Shown here: piece after piece, positions 33,301 to 45,529 of the stretch | Numbering within the stretch: the stretch's first letter is position 1 | Layout of the letters: every line of letters begins with the position of its first letter | Translations under genes and position numbers: made by a program | The notes under the pieces: generated by a model | The model's input: the letters and a program-made list of their open reading frames with translations, nothing else | What the model was told of the DNA's origin: nothing | Database searches by the model: none | Assembly: GCA_003116995.1 (NCBI GenBank) | Contig: BDSL01000004.1 | Span: forward strand, 2,356,001-2,420,000 | Direction: 5' to 3' | Length of the DNA stretch: 64,000 nucleotides | Origin: Yamagishiella unicocca | Taxonomy: Eukaryota; Chlorophyta; Chlorophyceae; Chlamydomonadales; Volvocaceae

Positions 33301-34194
33301 GTGTCATGCCCCACAGCAGGCTTCGGCTGTCACGGCCGACCGTATTGGCCGACTCCAGGCCTGACTCGACGCGCGCTGTTGTAAGCGCTCAGGCTACAAC
33401 TGACCAGGTCGTAAACACGTTAGCAGGTGAACGCCGCAAGTCGCTACCTCTTCCGGGTTGTGCCCCCGGTATTCTGGCTCCCGACCGAAGCGCGGCCCAC
33501 AGCTGCACTGTTACTTGCGGGGCAACAGATGCTCGCCAATGTTGTTACACGTCTGTAGCTGGGCACCTCGTGTGAGAGGGTACGTCGAGCACGGTCGGGA
33601 ATACCAGGAGTGGCATCCCGCCGTGCGAAGGCGGCGGAGGCTACGTGGGCCCGATGTGCGCACCATCGATATCCCTTCAGCTCCGATCGTGAGCCAGCTC
33701 CTGTCCAACGCCGAAAGCTACCAGACGATACAAGACGACGTCCGTTACTCAGTGTCAACGAACCGTGTCCAACAACGCACTCGCAAGATGTTTCGCTCCA
33801 ACCGTCATTCTCACATTCGCGTTTCTGGAGCGGCGCCGAGACCATGACTACTGCCCGTGGATCGTCCATGCCGGTGCCGATACAGATTCCAGTCAAGGGC
33901 CAGAGGACAGCCAAAGTCACATCGTATCTGCGCAAAACAAAGTAGGGCCTCGCGGGTCTTAGTGTCCTGGGGTGCTCGCTGTAGTGTTCCGAAGGGTTTC
34001 TGCAGCCCGGCTGCTGCATGCTCTAAAGCACCTCCAGTCGTGCTGCTACTGCCGCTAGTTACTGAAGGTAGTAGTAGTAATGGTAACGAAAGACGGTGCG
34101 TACGTGTGGCAAGGAGGTGTGGAAGCTTCCGTGTGGATTAATGTGGGGCACGTTCCAGGCTAGGTGTTTCGCTGCTACCTTGTCGCCTCAGGAA
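33301..34194. other. No supported gene
   Basis: Open frames on both strands at about 33444-34019 overlap one another and show no domain. Short GTA/TAG repeats occur near 34060-34085. Confidence 0.45.
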
Positions 34195-34275
34195 CCTCTA
34201 CCTTGTTGTAATGGTTACAGTGGGTTCCAGACCAAGAGGTAGAACCATCGGGCACATCGCCTGACACTGAGACCT
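34195..34275 (-). mobile_element. Solo LINE tail, family 1
   Basis: Only the last 70-80 bp of the family 1 3' UTR are present, in reverse: TTGTTGTAATGGTTACAGTG, then GTTCCAGACCAAGAGGTAGAA and CACATCGCCTGACACTGA. An extreme 5' truncation. Confidence 0.7.
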
Positions 34276-34767
34276 ATAGATTCTGGTGGGGTAAGTCCGG
34301 TCGATACGGGGCTGCGTAGCAGAGTAAGGGAGAGCACATAACCCTAAGGAGTCCCTATGGTATCAGACTATGTACACAAGTGCCCCGAAACGCGGCCCTT
34401 GGCGCCGCAACACGAGCGCCATAGATGCTATTATCATTAAGCTTCAGTTGCATATGCCCATTAAGGTTGAGTCGTTGCATCTGCTGCCACACCATTTGCG
34501 TTTTGCAAGCAGAGGACCTTCTGACTCGTTTGGCCAGGTTTGGCAGACAAGGAGCGGATCGCTCAGTGAAGCACCCCACCCGTGCGTGCACGTCTGCCAA
34601 ACACCGTCGCCATGCAGCTTTCCGCACCAGCCTAAATACATCCGCCCTTGAGAGGTGAGCTGCTGTTGGAGGTCGCACATCACGTGCTTATTTGTTCTAT
34701 AGGCTTTTGTCAGATCCTCAAGCGCGCAATATGGAACCAAACCTATGCAAAGCGCAGTTGCGCACAC

Positions 34768-34845
34768 GTCGCATCAAGGCAGGGCCACCTATCGTCGCAT
34801 CAAGGCAGGGCCACCTATCGTCGCATCAAGGCAGGGCCACCTATC
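34768..34845. repeat. 26-bp tandem repeat, three identical copies
   Basis: The unit starts GTCGCATCAAGGCAGGGCC; copies begin at 34768, 34794 and 34820. Upstream of pherophorin 2, with no gene over it. Confidence 0.88.
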
Positions 34846-35320
34846 CGTATGAAATTGTGTAGGAGCTAGCCCCCGAGAAGTGGTGTAAGAATCCCTCACG
34901 CGTCACGGCTGTGCTCAAATAACGGAAGTACATGGCTGGGGTTGGCTGGGGGGCTAGGAGCTTGACCGTCCACCTAATGCTTGGCGTTTTCACAGCAATG
35001 AACGGATTATTTTAAGCATTAAATTACTTTGTTTATTGTTTAAGCATCAAACGGCAGCTCATCCAGGTTTAAGGGCGCATCGAGTGTCGCCGCATTATCG
35101 GGCAGCGCATTTCCTTGTGGCGGGCGATATGCTATCGGCTATCGGACGACACGGATGCATATATCGGTAGTTACGAAACATGTTTTCGCAAGCACTAACA
35201 GACGTTACGTTACTCACCGTCGCTCGGCCACACCTTCCTGGACTGCCACTGCCCAAAGCATCTCAGCACGCCGTTCATCACTGCATATCATAATTGCGTT
35301 AGGCATATTGCATAACACTC

Positions 35321-35390
35321 TGTACGGCAGTAAGCGCCGCCCGGCGCCCGCAAATCATGTACGGCTGTCGAAGCGGATTTGCCATAAAAA
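35321..35390 (+). promoter_or_regulatory. Pherophorin core promoter block, gene 2
   Basis: TGTACGGCAGT, GCCGCCCGGCGCCCGC, then a second GTACGGCTGTCGAA and GCCATAAAAA, with the CATAAA starting at 35383, 64 nt before the ATG. Closest to the block of gene 3. Confidence 0.7.
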
Positions 35391-35446
35391 GGAGCTCAAA
35401 GTCGTCCTTCGTTATCAACCTCCTTCCTCATTACTACTACATAGAA

Positions 35447-38400
35447 ATGAAGTCTATTGCTCTGGTGGCGCTCGTCGCGGCGGCCGCTTTTGCGTAAGTG
35501 TTACTGTCATGCGTCGGCGGCCGGGAAAACCATGTGCTTTTCCCTACCCAAGCTTCCCTAACGGAGTACATAGTTTTGCTATTATACATTACAACGTTAG
35601 CATCGCTTGTCATGTCTGCTGTTTGCGCGTTGGTAGCTGGCACGCGAGCCGGCGGTTACATGCTACAGTCCCCACAGCCGGAAGCAATGACAATACTTGC
35701 GAGCTCTTATACGTAGATGTATATGCCTATCAATGGCATCCCGGCATTATCCGATCCTCGGGCTCTCTTTATCTTCACGATGCTGACGTTACCCTACGTT
35801 ACCGTTTCGCATGTAACGTGCTGCAGGGTCGCCCAGGCTCAGTCTGGATTGTACCCTAACTTTCCATTCTGCAACTGCATCTCGAACCCGGCGGCGTACT
35901 CCTTGGACCCGGCGGTTAAGGCGATGGGCGACAACAAGTACTGCTTTACCTTGAGGGTCACCCCTCCCGCCGGCTGCAGCTCTTACTGCTGCACCAAGGC
36001 TGACTTGAGAAAGATGGAGGTACGCAATTATTAGATCGCTTGCGTGTGGAGTACGAGGCTTGGCCGTTGATTCGCGAGCTTAGGGACACACGGGCTTTTA
36101 ACCCGGCATGCCAAGGTTCTTTGTGTCTCAACGTTCCCTTCTTACTCTTGAACCCAGTGACTTTGATAGGCTCGTTATGCGAGTGTGAGGGCTATCGCAG
36201 CCTATCGTGTGACAACGGACACATCCACTCCATACAATGCCGGTCTTGCCTTGATCATACATACACCAGCGCCATATGTTCGTTTCTTGTTCATTGTGCA
36301 ATCATAATGCTCAATCTTATTGTCCCGGGATTCCTTTGCAGTTCAACGTCAACAGCGGCTGCGATGTGTCGGGTGCGGTCGTCAAGGCCACCATCAACGG
36401 CGTCCCCACCAAGGTTGGACCTACCTTCGACTCCGCCAAGCAGGGCCCGCCTGGCGCCACCATCCTGCGCCTTACTCAGCTGGGCCTGAACATGACCAAC
36501 GACGGTGCTGAGGTCTGCATCACCCTCAAGCCCAACAACGCCGGTGTCGGCTGCACCACTCTGTCGCAGCTGTGCGTGCCGCCTGCTGGCATGCCCGCTG
36601 GCGTCTGCTCGGTTGCCATGTTCGACACTAAGCTGGACTGCTGCCCTATTGGCGACATCGGCGTCCCCAGCCCGCCGCCGCCCACGCCCCCCAGCCCTCC
36701 TCCCCCCAGCCCCCCTCCCCCCTGCACGGTGTGCACCTACGCTGTCCTGACCCCCGTCAAGCCGGTGTTCCCCATCTCCATCAGCAAGGAGCAGTGCGAT
36801 GCCTTCGCTGCCGAGGTTGTCAAGAACGTCATTGCCCAGGCGGAGGCTGTTGGCGCCATGATGGTAGACACCCCGCCGGTCATTTCTTGCAGCGCTGATG
36901 TGATCAAGGTGTGCGGCACCTTCGTGTCGGATGCTGAGGGCGCCAAGCTCCAGTCGTGGCTGGAGGACGCCAACAAGTACTGGCTGTCAATCATCACCGG
37001 CCCCACCTGCCCGGCCTACTTCTACGGCTACGACATCGCCGTCATCACGTCTGGCGACGGTGTTCCGCCCGACGTGCCCGCTGGCTGCCTGTACGCCGAG
37101 GACCGCATTGCCTGCACTCCCTCGAAGCCCGACTTCCCTAAGTGCGAGTGAGTACCTCGTGTGAGCTGCCCTGGCGTCAAACGTGAAGAGCAACTCGAAC
37201 GTGTTTTGAGAGGTTCCGTTCTCCATCAGTGCACCTAGTTGCCAGGACCGAACAGGTCAGGGGATCCGTCGGCATGCGGGCATATCATATCATACACGGG
37301 ACCGCCTTTCACGATATGCTGTGTAAGGCCACTTGCTCTTGTAACGTGCCCATACGAGCCGGTGGCACACGTGCAGCAGATGAAGCACGACACCTTATTG
37401 TATAGACGCGATTTGACTACCTGCATGTGTCTTCGCTGCGGGAGCGTCCCACTTAGCGTTACTTAACGGCTGCTATTGCTTGCTGTGCACGGCACGCGTG
37501 CAATGCGCTATGGTGGGGCTTGACACCTGCCTACCGTGATACACGCGCTTTGATTACTTACTCCCTCCTCGTAACCTCTGCTTGCTGCCTCGCTCGCCTC
37601 CGTAGGTGCGACACCCGCCCCCGCGCGACTCCCTTCGGTGCTCTGCCGGTCATTGTCAGTGCTGGTGGCCGCAAGAACACCACCACCTTCTACTGCTTCC
37701 TCATCGAAACCGTTGCCCCGCTCGACCCCAACGTGAGTGGCACTTTGATGGCATGGGGCGCCTGGCCTGAGCGCATGTGTGCGAGCCGGGTGCTGTAGTA
37801 ATGGTAACTGTTACAGTGGGCCCCAGACCGCAAGGTAGAGCCATCGGGTGCAGTAGTAGTAACTGTTACAGTGGGCCCCGGGACCGTAAGGTGAAGCCAC
37901 CGGGCGCTGCGCTGATTGTCCTTGCTAAGCTCCGTCCCTTTAGTTTTATCGTTAGAACCGTCCTCCATCCTTGGCTGTCAGGTTTGCCGCTCATTTGTCC
38001 AATCAGCAATTGCGCGCCGTTGACTTGACCAATACACCGTACCTTACAAATCTCGTACTAACCCTTGCCGTTCCGTATTCAATCGACACAGAGCGCCTGC
38101 GGCAAGACGACCAACCTGCTCAAGGCTGAGATCTTTGCTGACGAGAACCAGCGCCGCAAGATTGTGGCCATGGGCGTGAAGCCAGCTGGCACTGACACCA
38201 TGAAGTTCCTGTCGCCCACCTGGGGCGCGAAGGGCGAGTACACGCTCAAGGCTACGCCGCTCAACTGGAGCCTTGCCCAGGCCAAGGGCGCCCTCATCTG
38301 CATGGAGCTGGACTCCAAGACTGACATCAAGTCTTTCTGCATGACGGGATCTGAGACGTGTTGGTGAGTGCGGCTGCATCACACTGACGGGGTGCATTGT

Positions 38401-38602
38401 CCTCTCTTGCCCATCCATAGGGTGCCGTTCGTCTCTTGTTGCTTGTGGCTCCTGGAGTTATGGGCCACTGTCGGCCGCTGCACGATGATTGCAGCCGTGG
38501 TCTGATGAGCTTCGCCCTGTGCCCTGATTGCATCTCCACAGGATCAACTTCTTCGACAACGCGAAGAACTGCTGCCCGCTCTACCCCGCCACCCTGATCT
38601 AA
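35447..38602 (+). CDS. Pherophorin 2, with a short Pro-rich spacer
   Basis: Secreted matrix protein of the pherophorin family. Six exons: 35447-35493, 35827-36019, 36342-37147, 37606-37732, 38092-38363 and 38542-38602, phases 2-0-2-0-2, 501 residues. Signal peptide MKSIALVALVAAAAFA. N-terminal domain: [67 protein letters not shown]. The spacer is only about 21 residues ([18 protein letters not shown]). C-terminal domain: [64 protein letters not shown], ending INFFDNAKNCCPLYPATLI. Intron 4 carries two LINE-tail remnants. The start is fixed by the signal peptide and the exon 1 layout shared with the paralogues. Confidence 0.93.
37793..37905 (-). mobile_element. Two tandem solo LINE tails within pherophorin 2 intron 4
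   Basis: Two copies of GTAACTGTTACAGTGGGCCCC followed by a gACC...AAGGTaGAGCCATCGGG-like block, in reverse orientation, about 55 bp apart. Both consist only of the last 50-60 bp of a LINE 3' end. Confidence 0.65.
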
Positions 38603-39016
38603 GCTGTGATGGATGAAACGAGCCGTTTGCATGTGCGCGAGCTGTTGCTTTATCGGATGATCGGACAGGGATGGGTCCTGCGAACAGTCATAATGATCGA
38701 TGATGGCCCAGCAGACTTGACGCGGTTATTTATTATGACTATGTGCTGCGACACTCGTCATTTTTACTCATCTCGGGCGTTACACATGTGAGCCTATCTT
38801 TGACTCTTTTGTGTTCGGCGTTGCACATGTGCGAGCCATTGGGGGGGTACTACCCCTAGGACTTCCATGTTCACCGCCTGGAAGAACTACGTGCATGTTT
38901 TGTTTGCGGGCTGCTGTCCAGTGGCATTGTGTTACTCGACGAATACTGATGTCACGTTCGTAAATAGTGGATTACCACTGGTGTGAACATCGTCAGCTCA
39001 CCCACACAGTGAACGA

Positions 39017-39021
39017 TGTAA
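39017..39021 (+). terminator. TGTAA polyadenylation signal, pherophorin 2
   Basis: First TGTAA on the strand after the stop, 415 nt downstream. Assigned by motif and position. Confidence 0.45.
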
Positions 39022-39184
39022 CATACCTACGCCACGAATGGAAACCGTTTGATCTCGTTGATGTCTCCCCTGAAATGCGTGGCGTCCCTCCCAGTAAAAT
39101 GGGGATCACCAGTGCAATGTTAGCTCAGACCAGGGGAGACTCCCCTAGCTCAGACACACTGTCGTCGAGGGATCTAGCCCGCGC

Positions 39185-39850
39185 GACATGTATGGGCGGG
39201 TTGAAGGTCATAGCATCAGCCACGGCGCTAAATCTGCCGTTTACCGACGTAGGGGGGTCCCCGGTGTTGGACTGGGAGACACGAAGGGACAAGGTGTAAC
39301 TAGGTTTTCGCGGATCGCAAGGCTACGCCTGTCCACGTTTGGCCGGGCGACAGCAGCCGCAGCATATGGGATGCACCGTATCACCTGGCACATGGAGCAT
39401 GGGGGCCTACCCCCAGACACCGTGGTGGAAGGGCTAGAGGGGGCGGCGGCAAAGCTCGTGGACCGGGATTTAGCCCCAGCTGCTAGGGAGCGCTGAGCAA
39501 CAGGTGTCCCACGGCGGCTGCTGGTCGGGCACCCATCCCTGGGGGCTTCGGGGCCGTTGCCCTCAAGGAGCACGTGCGGGCGCGTTGGGCTGGTTGGGCC
39601 CTGCGTTTTGTATTGGCAATGGCGGCCCCCCGGGAGCGCCGGCCTCCATGGGTCATGTGTCTTAGCACCTACCTGAGGGGGGTGCATCCGGCGTTCGGGC
39701 CTTTCAACCTGCTTACAGCACAAGGCAGGGGCCCGTGGATGGGGCGGACGAGATGCCGGCTGATATCCGACGGGCGATCACGGCGCTAGCGGCCCTGCCC
39801 CCGCGCGGTACAAGATGTTGCTAGCGAGCCGCTGGTGCCAGGCCCGTGGT
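39185..39850 (+). mobile_element. LINE ORF2 fragment (region after the RT core)
   Basis: Encodes segments such as VTRFSRIARLRLSTFGRA, AYGMHRITWHMEHGGLPPD and, after a frame change, RFVLAMAAPRERRPPW and MCLSTYLRGVHPAFGPFNLL. It runs straight into an inverted copy of the same family at 39851. Confidence 0.7.
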
Positions 39851-41470
39851 TGTTGTCATAACGGTTACAGTGGGTTCCAGACCAAGAGGTAGAACCATCG
39901 GGCACATCGCCTGACACTGAGAAAGACGGAGGAAACAAAGACCGACGTGCATCGGAACAAAGGCAAACCACCAGAACACCAAATCGACAGGCCGTAGGCA
40001 CACAGAGCAGCAGCCAGTACCCCAGGGGAAATTTGCACTAGAGGCTCCCCTATCAGGAACCGACCACCAACCAACCTAACAGCCCAGCAACCGACGAACC
40101 AGTGAAGCGCCGCAACGATGCAAGCATCGGGACCAGCCGCCTCTCATCCCGAAAAGCACGGACCCCAAGCAGGACTCAACGCGCATATAGAGCCGGAAAG
40201 TAAGAAGCACAGGAAACCCCGCTCCCCAAGACAACCCGGACCGATCACGAATCCACCAGTACCTCAGCCGGTCCCCTGCACACAAGGCGACTGGCGACAA
40301 CCCGCAAGAAAGGATGCCGAGGCCCCACTGGATCCCAGCCTTTCTGGGGAAGCCCCAACGCAGCAAAGCCCCTCAGAAGGGCCCAAAACTCCACCACCCC
40401 ACGACGAATGGCACGATCCAGGAGACCACTTCCCGGAGTAAGAGGGGGACCTCCAGCACCCGCCCTTTTCAAGGCTGCGGCCATAAACCGGCGCTCCACC
40501 TCCATGGCAGTAATAGCCGCCAGGATTACTACATCCCAGACGCAGGGCTGTACCCCGGGAGGTGCTTGCACCAACCAAACTTACGCCCGTGTCACCCCTG
40601 CAAAGAGCTGGGTCTCGAGTTGGGCAATCACTGCTTGAGCCACCGGGCAGAACCAAAAGTGGTGTAGGCGGGGTCTATCCGCCCCTGGACGCTCTCCAGC
40701 CGACACACTGCATCAACAGGGGGCTGCTGCTACCGTCCGCATATGAGAGTTCCCGAGCAGGGGGATCCCATCCACAGCCATCCACAGCCAACCGGCGAGC
40801 AACGCTCCCAGCGCCCCCATACATTCCCGCCACCGATCATACCCCAGAAACGTCTTCGCTGCTCTTGACCGCGGACCTAAGACTCGTACGACGAGCCCCC
40901 GCCAGCCCGCTGGCAACGACATCTGCACAGCCGCCTCGGACGCAACCAAGAAGTCCCGAAGCGCATCTCGAGCCGTCAGAACATTGCCCAACGTCTTAAT
41001 GGTCCAGCACCCCACAAGTTCTGGGTGCAAGTATTCCAATCCCGGCCTCCTGCCGACCACCACCTGCCCAGACTGGCAGGCTGGGAGGAGCGGGTTGCCC
41101 CAAATCGGCACGTTCAAACACCACGGGCCTGGCACCAGCGGCTCGATCGCTAGCAATATCTTGTACCGGGGGCAGGGCCGCTAGCGCCGTGATCACCCGT
41201 CGGATATCAGCCGGCATCTCGTCCGCCCCCATCCACGGGCCCCTGCCTTGTGCGATAAGCAGGTTGAGAGGCCCGAACGCCGGATGCACCCCCTCAGGTA
41301 GGTGCTAAGGCACATGATCCATGGAGGCCGGCGCTCCCGGGGGCCCGCCATTGCCAATACAAAACGCACGGCCCAACTATCCGTTGTTGCGTTCGTACCA
41401 TGCCAAACATCGACCCGGAGTACTTTTGGCGGTCTGCCGATGACCGGGCGGGTCGTCAACAGTGTTCAAC
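39851..41470 (-). mobile_element. LINE ORF2 3' part and 3' UTR, family 1, inverted
   Basis: Read in reverse from about 41470: RFVLAMAGPRERRPPW, VHPAFGPLNLL-like sequence, DEMPADIRRVITALAALPP, WTIKTLGNVLTARDALRDFL, MAVDGIPLLGNSHMR, the HHFWFCPVAQAV zinc-finger region (frame changes), RRGVVEFWALLRGFAALGLP and PAEVLVDS (stop at about 40245). Then the 3' UTR, ending at about 39853 in TGTAACCGTTATGACAACAA. Together with 39185-39850 it forms a head-to-head inverted pair. Confidence 0.75.
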
Positions 41471-42739
41471 AGCTTCTCTTTCATGCCTGTGTCTGCTTAA
41501 GCTTTAGTATTGGCCGATCTGCCCAGCCATCGGGTCTTGAACCCACTGTGACGTTAACTACAACGTTTAGGTAACGCAAAATGGCTTGAGGATATTCCAC
41601 AGCTAATGGGGAGTGTGGGGATTCAGCACCTCTGACGGGTCGGAGGGGTCGTCCTACAAAATTAGAGGGTACAGCATCGCAGCAACTAGCACGTGCATCT
41701 ACAACTGCACCCCTGCTTCCCCCTCCACGTTTTCCTTTGCTGTGCGCGCCTGCGCGGGGTAATGTCTTCCTCCTTCATGTCGTTCGGGTTGACTGTATCC
41801 TCTGTGGGTTGCGTCTCCTGCGCTCTGCATTGGGGAACGGTTGTTACGGGTGGCCTTCGCCTGCAGTGTCCAGGCGAGGTTATTCGTCCGTGCTCCTCTG
41901 GGTCCAATGTAACGTAATTCTTACAAATTGATGTACTAGAAAAGATCGATTCGGCGATCATAGCACAACGCGACGACTTTCAGTACCAGTATACAGCAGT
42001 AGTACCGTATGCATATCGTTATCCGAGGAAGAATGCAACGTATTTGGGAATAGGTGGCCTTTAAAATATACATCATATTTAATTTACCATAATCACGCGC
42101 GGCCTTGGTCACTAAAACAACTTGGGCTGATGATGCTGCGTTTGCCTAGAAAGAACCTTTGGAACCAAGTTCGAGCACACGGCGTTGCATTGCACTAGAT
42201 TAGCGGGAGGTCATCCAACTGCAATGCGGAGCGCTGCGGAGAAGAATGATCCTGAAATGTTCTGTCTATCGCCCATCGGCCGGTTGGCGGCCATACGAGA
42301 GTTACTCATTACTACAACTGTACTCACAGCCGTTAGGTTCTACATGTTTGATGTTTCCCAGCGACGTACGGGTACTACAGGTTCGCTCAGGCGGGCGTAA
42401 CCTTTGTCAGTTGCACGCGAGCCATGTCACCGGAAACACCGGAAACGGCAGTAACGACAGTGTTTACCGAATTGCGCCTGTATCAATTCTTGTAGAACAA
42501 GAAAGACGCAGGGAGATTATTTGAACGCACAAAAAGCAAGTCCGCCACACACGGGGAGCGCGTGGCAGCATCAGCGGGATCGAGGCACAATTCAAAACTT
42601 GCACAGACGCACGGAATCAAATTAGGTGTACCAAAAAATGCCACATGGGCGCTTTACCACTGAAGTGATCACGTTGTCCTTCGTACGGCCGAGACTAAGG
42701 CAGTCGTGTGGTAGGAGCTGGTAGGAGCGGGCCGCCCTC
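41471..42739. other. Repeat remnants, no supported gene
   Basis: A diverged + strand LINE tail lies at 41525-41565 (GAACCCACTGTGACGTTAACT). At 41700-41935 is a + strand repeat end sharing GGCGAGGTTATTCGTCCG and a TCTGGG(T/C)CCA block with 49700-50005. The rest shows no gene. Confidence 0.5.
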
Positions 42740-43900
42740 GCGCTGGTTGTTGTCACGGTTACAGCAGTGGGTTCCAGACCAAGAGGTAGAACCATCGGGC
42801 ACATCGCCTGACACTGAGAAAGACGGAGGAAACAAAGACCGACGTGCACCGGAACAAAGGCAAACCACCAGAACACCAAATCGACAGGCCGTAGGCACAC
42901 AGAGCAGCAGCCAGTACCCCAGGGGGAATTTGCACTAGAGGCTCCCCTATCAGGAAATGACCACCAACCAACCTAACAGCCCAGCGACCGACGAACCAGT
43001 GAAGCGCCGCAACGATGCAATCATCGGGACCAGCCGCCTCTCATCCCAAAAGGCACGGACCCCTAGCAGGGCTCAACGCGCATATAGAGCCGGAGAGTAA
43101 GAAGCACGGGAAACCCCGTTCCCCAAGACAACCCGGTCCGATCACGAGTCCACCAGTACCTCCGCCGGTCCCCCGCACACAAGGCGACTGGCGACAACCC
43201 AGTCGGCGCTGGTATCTAGGCGCCTGACGAACTTCCCAAGGGCATTTTAACTGAGGGCCTTGCTCGGACACCGCAGAACAAGGAAGGCGAAGTCAACCTC
43301 CCAACGGACCCGACCCCAGCGCGCACAGGATGCAGAGTATACCACCGCCGAACCCACTGTAACCCTTACAACAAAAAAACAAAAACCACCGCCATATACT
43401 GCCGCCCAGCTTCCATCGCGCCGACAGCCACGAGCATGGCGACGTCCCAGACACACAGGCGATGCGCCCGATGGTTCTACCTCTTGGTCTGGAACCCACT
43501 GTAACCGTTACAACAAAATTGATGTACCCCCTGACGGGCCAACACCAACCACACTTGACCTCGAGGCGCACTGTAACCGTTACAACAACACCACCCCCAC
43601 CAGCACGGCCAGCAGCTGGTCAACTATGGTTTGAGCCTTTGGGCAGCTCCAGAAAGGATGCTGCCGAGGGGAGAGCCCGCCTGGCGCCGCACCAGGGTAC
43701 TCGCCACAGCCACACGGAGAGGTCACCTCTCCCCTCTCACCATATGGAAGTTGCCAAGCAAGAGAATCCCAACTGCGTGCTTGGCCCCAATCGCTAGAAA
43801 GTCTATGCGCACCAGGGGAGTCCCCGGGTGCGCATAGCAAGGAAATACCCGGGTGCGGCAGCAGAGTGGCACGCGGCAATTGCGGCACACCAGGGAGGTG
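42740..43900. mobile_element. Cluster of truncated LINE 3' ends in both orientations
   Basis: 42743-43200 (-) is a family 1 3' UTR with the end of ORF2. 43205-43430 (-) is family 2 C-terminal sequence (VWDVAMLVAVGAMEAGRQYM in one frame) with its own ACCCACTGTAACCCTTACAAC tail inverted beside it. 43455-43600 (+) holds two short tails ending GTAACCGTTACAACA. 43605-43890 (-) encodes the family 2 zinc-finger region (SPCGCGEYPGAAPGGLSPRQ, HPFWSCPKAQT). All are fragments. Confidence 0.65.
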
Positions 43901-44278
43901 GTGATCGTGACACGCAGGCGGAAGAAAACGCTGAAGGCCATTGTAACGTGTGGATCAGGGTCTGCTGGCAAGCAAGGGAACGGCTGTTTCCGGTGTGCGG
44001 GTCAGGTGGGTGCGGCGACGTGTAAGCAGGCCCTGGTTACATGGAACGGGGCAGGTGGGTGGCGACGCAGCTGATGATCCATGGGTCACGTACCTGCGCG
44101 CGCACAGCAGGGTATCTGCAGCACAATGCCAAGCAGGGTGGCATTGGTGCAGGTTCGCGAACACGGTAAGGATGGCACGCGAGCTTCGTGGTCATCTAAG
44201 AGAACGCAATTGTGGCCACCTTCAGGAGGAGAGTCATGACTGGTAACCCTATGATCCGATGGTGTCGGGAGTGCTACG

Positions 44279-45529
44279 GTGGACGACGCCACGTATGGGA
44301 GAAGCCTTTCGACATATACGGCCGCGGCAGCGGCGGCCCCAGTGGGGCCAAGTCGGGGACTTCAGCGCACGATGCGGGAGTTTGCCCCGGGGGCAGGGCC
44401 TTCGGGCACGGCGGCAGGGCCCTCGGGCACAGCAGCTGCAGCAAGGCGGTCGGGTGTGACAGCCGCGGGCGGAAAGTCGAAGCCGAGCCGTGACAGGGCG
44501 ACAAAAGCGGGTGCGGCAGCCACGCCGTCGGGTGCGGCAGCCACGCCGTCGGGTGCGGCAGCTGCGCCGTCGGGTGCGGCAGCCACGCCGTCGGGTGAGG
44601 CAGCTGCGCCGTCGGGTGCGGCAGCCACGCCGTCGGGTGAGGCAGCTGCGCCGTCGGGTGCGGCAGCTACGCCGGTGGGTGCTGCAGACGCGCCGTCGGG
44701 TGCGGCAGCTGCACCTTCGGGGGCGGCAGCCGCGTCGTCGGGGGCAGCAGCCGCGCCATCGGGAGCGGCAGCCGCCCCATCAGGTGCGGTAGCCACGCCG
44801 TCCGATGCGGCAGCCGCGCCGTCGGGATTGGCGGACGCGCGACAGCCACGCCGCAACCGCAGCCGCAGCCGCGTGGCGGACGCGCCAAAGCCGCAGCCGC
44901 GCCGCAGCTCGGCGACAGCCGCAATCGCAGCCGCATCAGAAGCAGCAGCAGCAGCCACAGAGACAACAGCACAGCGAACAGGCGATACAGGTGAGCCATC
45001 AGGGGCCGCGGGGCCAGCCATGAGTCCAGCATCCCCGTCCTCCTTCGCGGCTGTGGTCATGGGGTCGCTGACCCGGGGCCTGGCAGTCGGTACTCCGCAA
45101 TACCAGGCAGCGGTGGACGACCTCACGCGGAAGATGATAGCCTCCAGGAACGCGTCAGCGGCGGAGAAGGCTGCGGCCGCCAGGGACGCGGCGGAGGCAG
45201 CCGTGCGAGCCAGGCGCGGTACCCCGGCCGCCCGGCGGCCCCCCGAGGCCACCGGTCCCCCGAGGCCGCCCGGGCTTAGGTCGAGCCGCTCGCCGCAGCA
45301 CTCGGGAGAGACGCCCGACCAGCAGCGTCGCCGCGTCAACATGGAGGGCGACTGGAGCGCAGCCGCACACAACGGGGACCTGGACACCGCCGAATGGCCG
45401 CAGCTCCAGCAACAGGACCCCCCTGTGCCACCACGTAGCGCCATCAGGCTGGCGCCCAACCCATACGGGGCGCTGGAGATGGAAGACCCAGGAGACGCCT
45501 CCAGGATGGAGGTACCCGCAGACCAATAG
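44279..45529 (+). CDS. LINE ORF1 protein, Ala-rich, probably 5' incomplete
   Basis: ORF1 proteins of LINEs bind the element RNA. This frame is open for 416 codons, but the first in-frame ATG is at 44372 (MREFAPGAGPSG). The first half consists of about 16 copies of a seven-residue unit (AAATPSG and variants, 21 bp, 44510-44850). Arg/Ser- and Gln-rich stretches follow, then a less repetitive part (FAAVVMGSLTRGLAVGTPQY, VDDLTRKMIASRNASAAEK). No RRM or zinc knuckle lies in this frame; a CxxC-like motif is in another frame just upstream, suggesting a frameshift. It ends with TAG at 45527-45529, overlapping the start of the ORF2 frame by one base. Confidence 0.65.
   Translation: MDDATYGRSLSTYTAAAAAAPVGPSRGLQRTMREFAPGAGPSGTAAGPSGTAAAARRSGVTAAGGKSKPSRDRATKAGAAATPSGAAATPSGAAAAPSGAAATPSGEAAAPSGAAATPSGEAAAPSGAAATPVGAADAPSGAAAAPSGAAAASSGAAAAPSGAAAAPSGAVATPSDAAAAPSGLADARQPRRNRSRSRVADAPKPQPRRSSATAAIAAASEAAAAATETTAQRTGDTGEPSGAAGPAMSPASPSSFAAVVMGSLTRGLAVGTPQYQAAVDDLTRKMIASRNASAAEKAAAARDAAEAAVRARRGTPAARRPPEATGPPRPPGLRSSRSPQHSGETPDQQRRRVNMEGDWSAAAHNGDLDTAEWPQLQQQDPPVPPRSAIRLAPNPYGALEMEDPGDASRMEVPADQ

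Noticed and set aside
33444..34019. 191-codon open frame on the minus strand
   Set aside because: Overlaps several plus-strand frames of similar length and shows no features.
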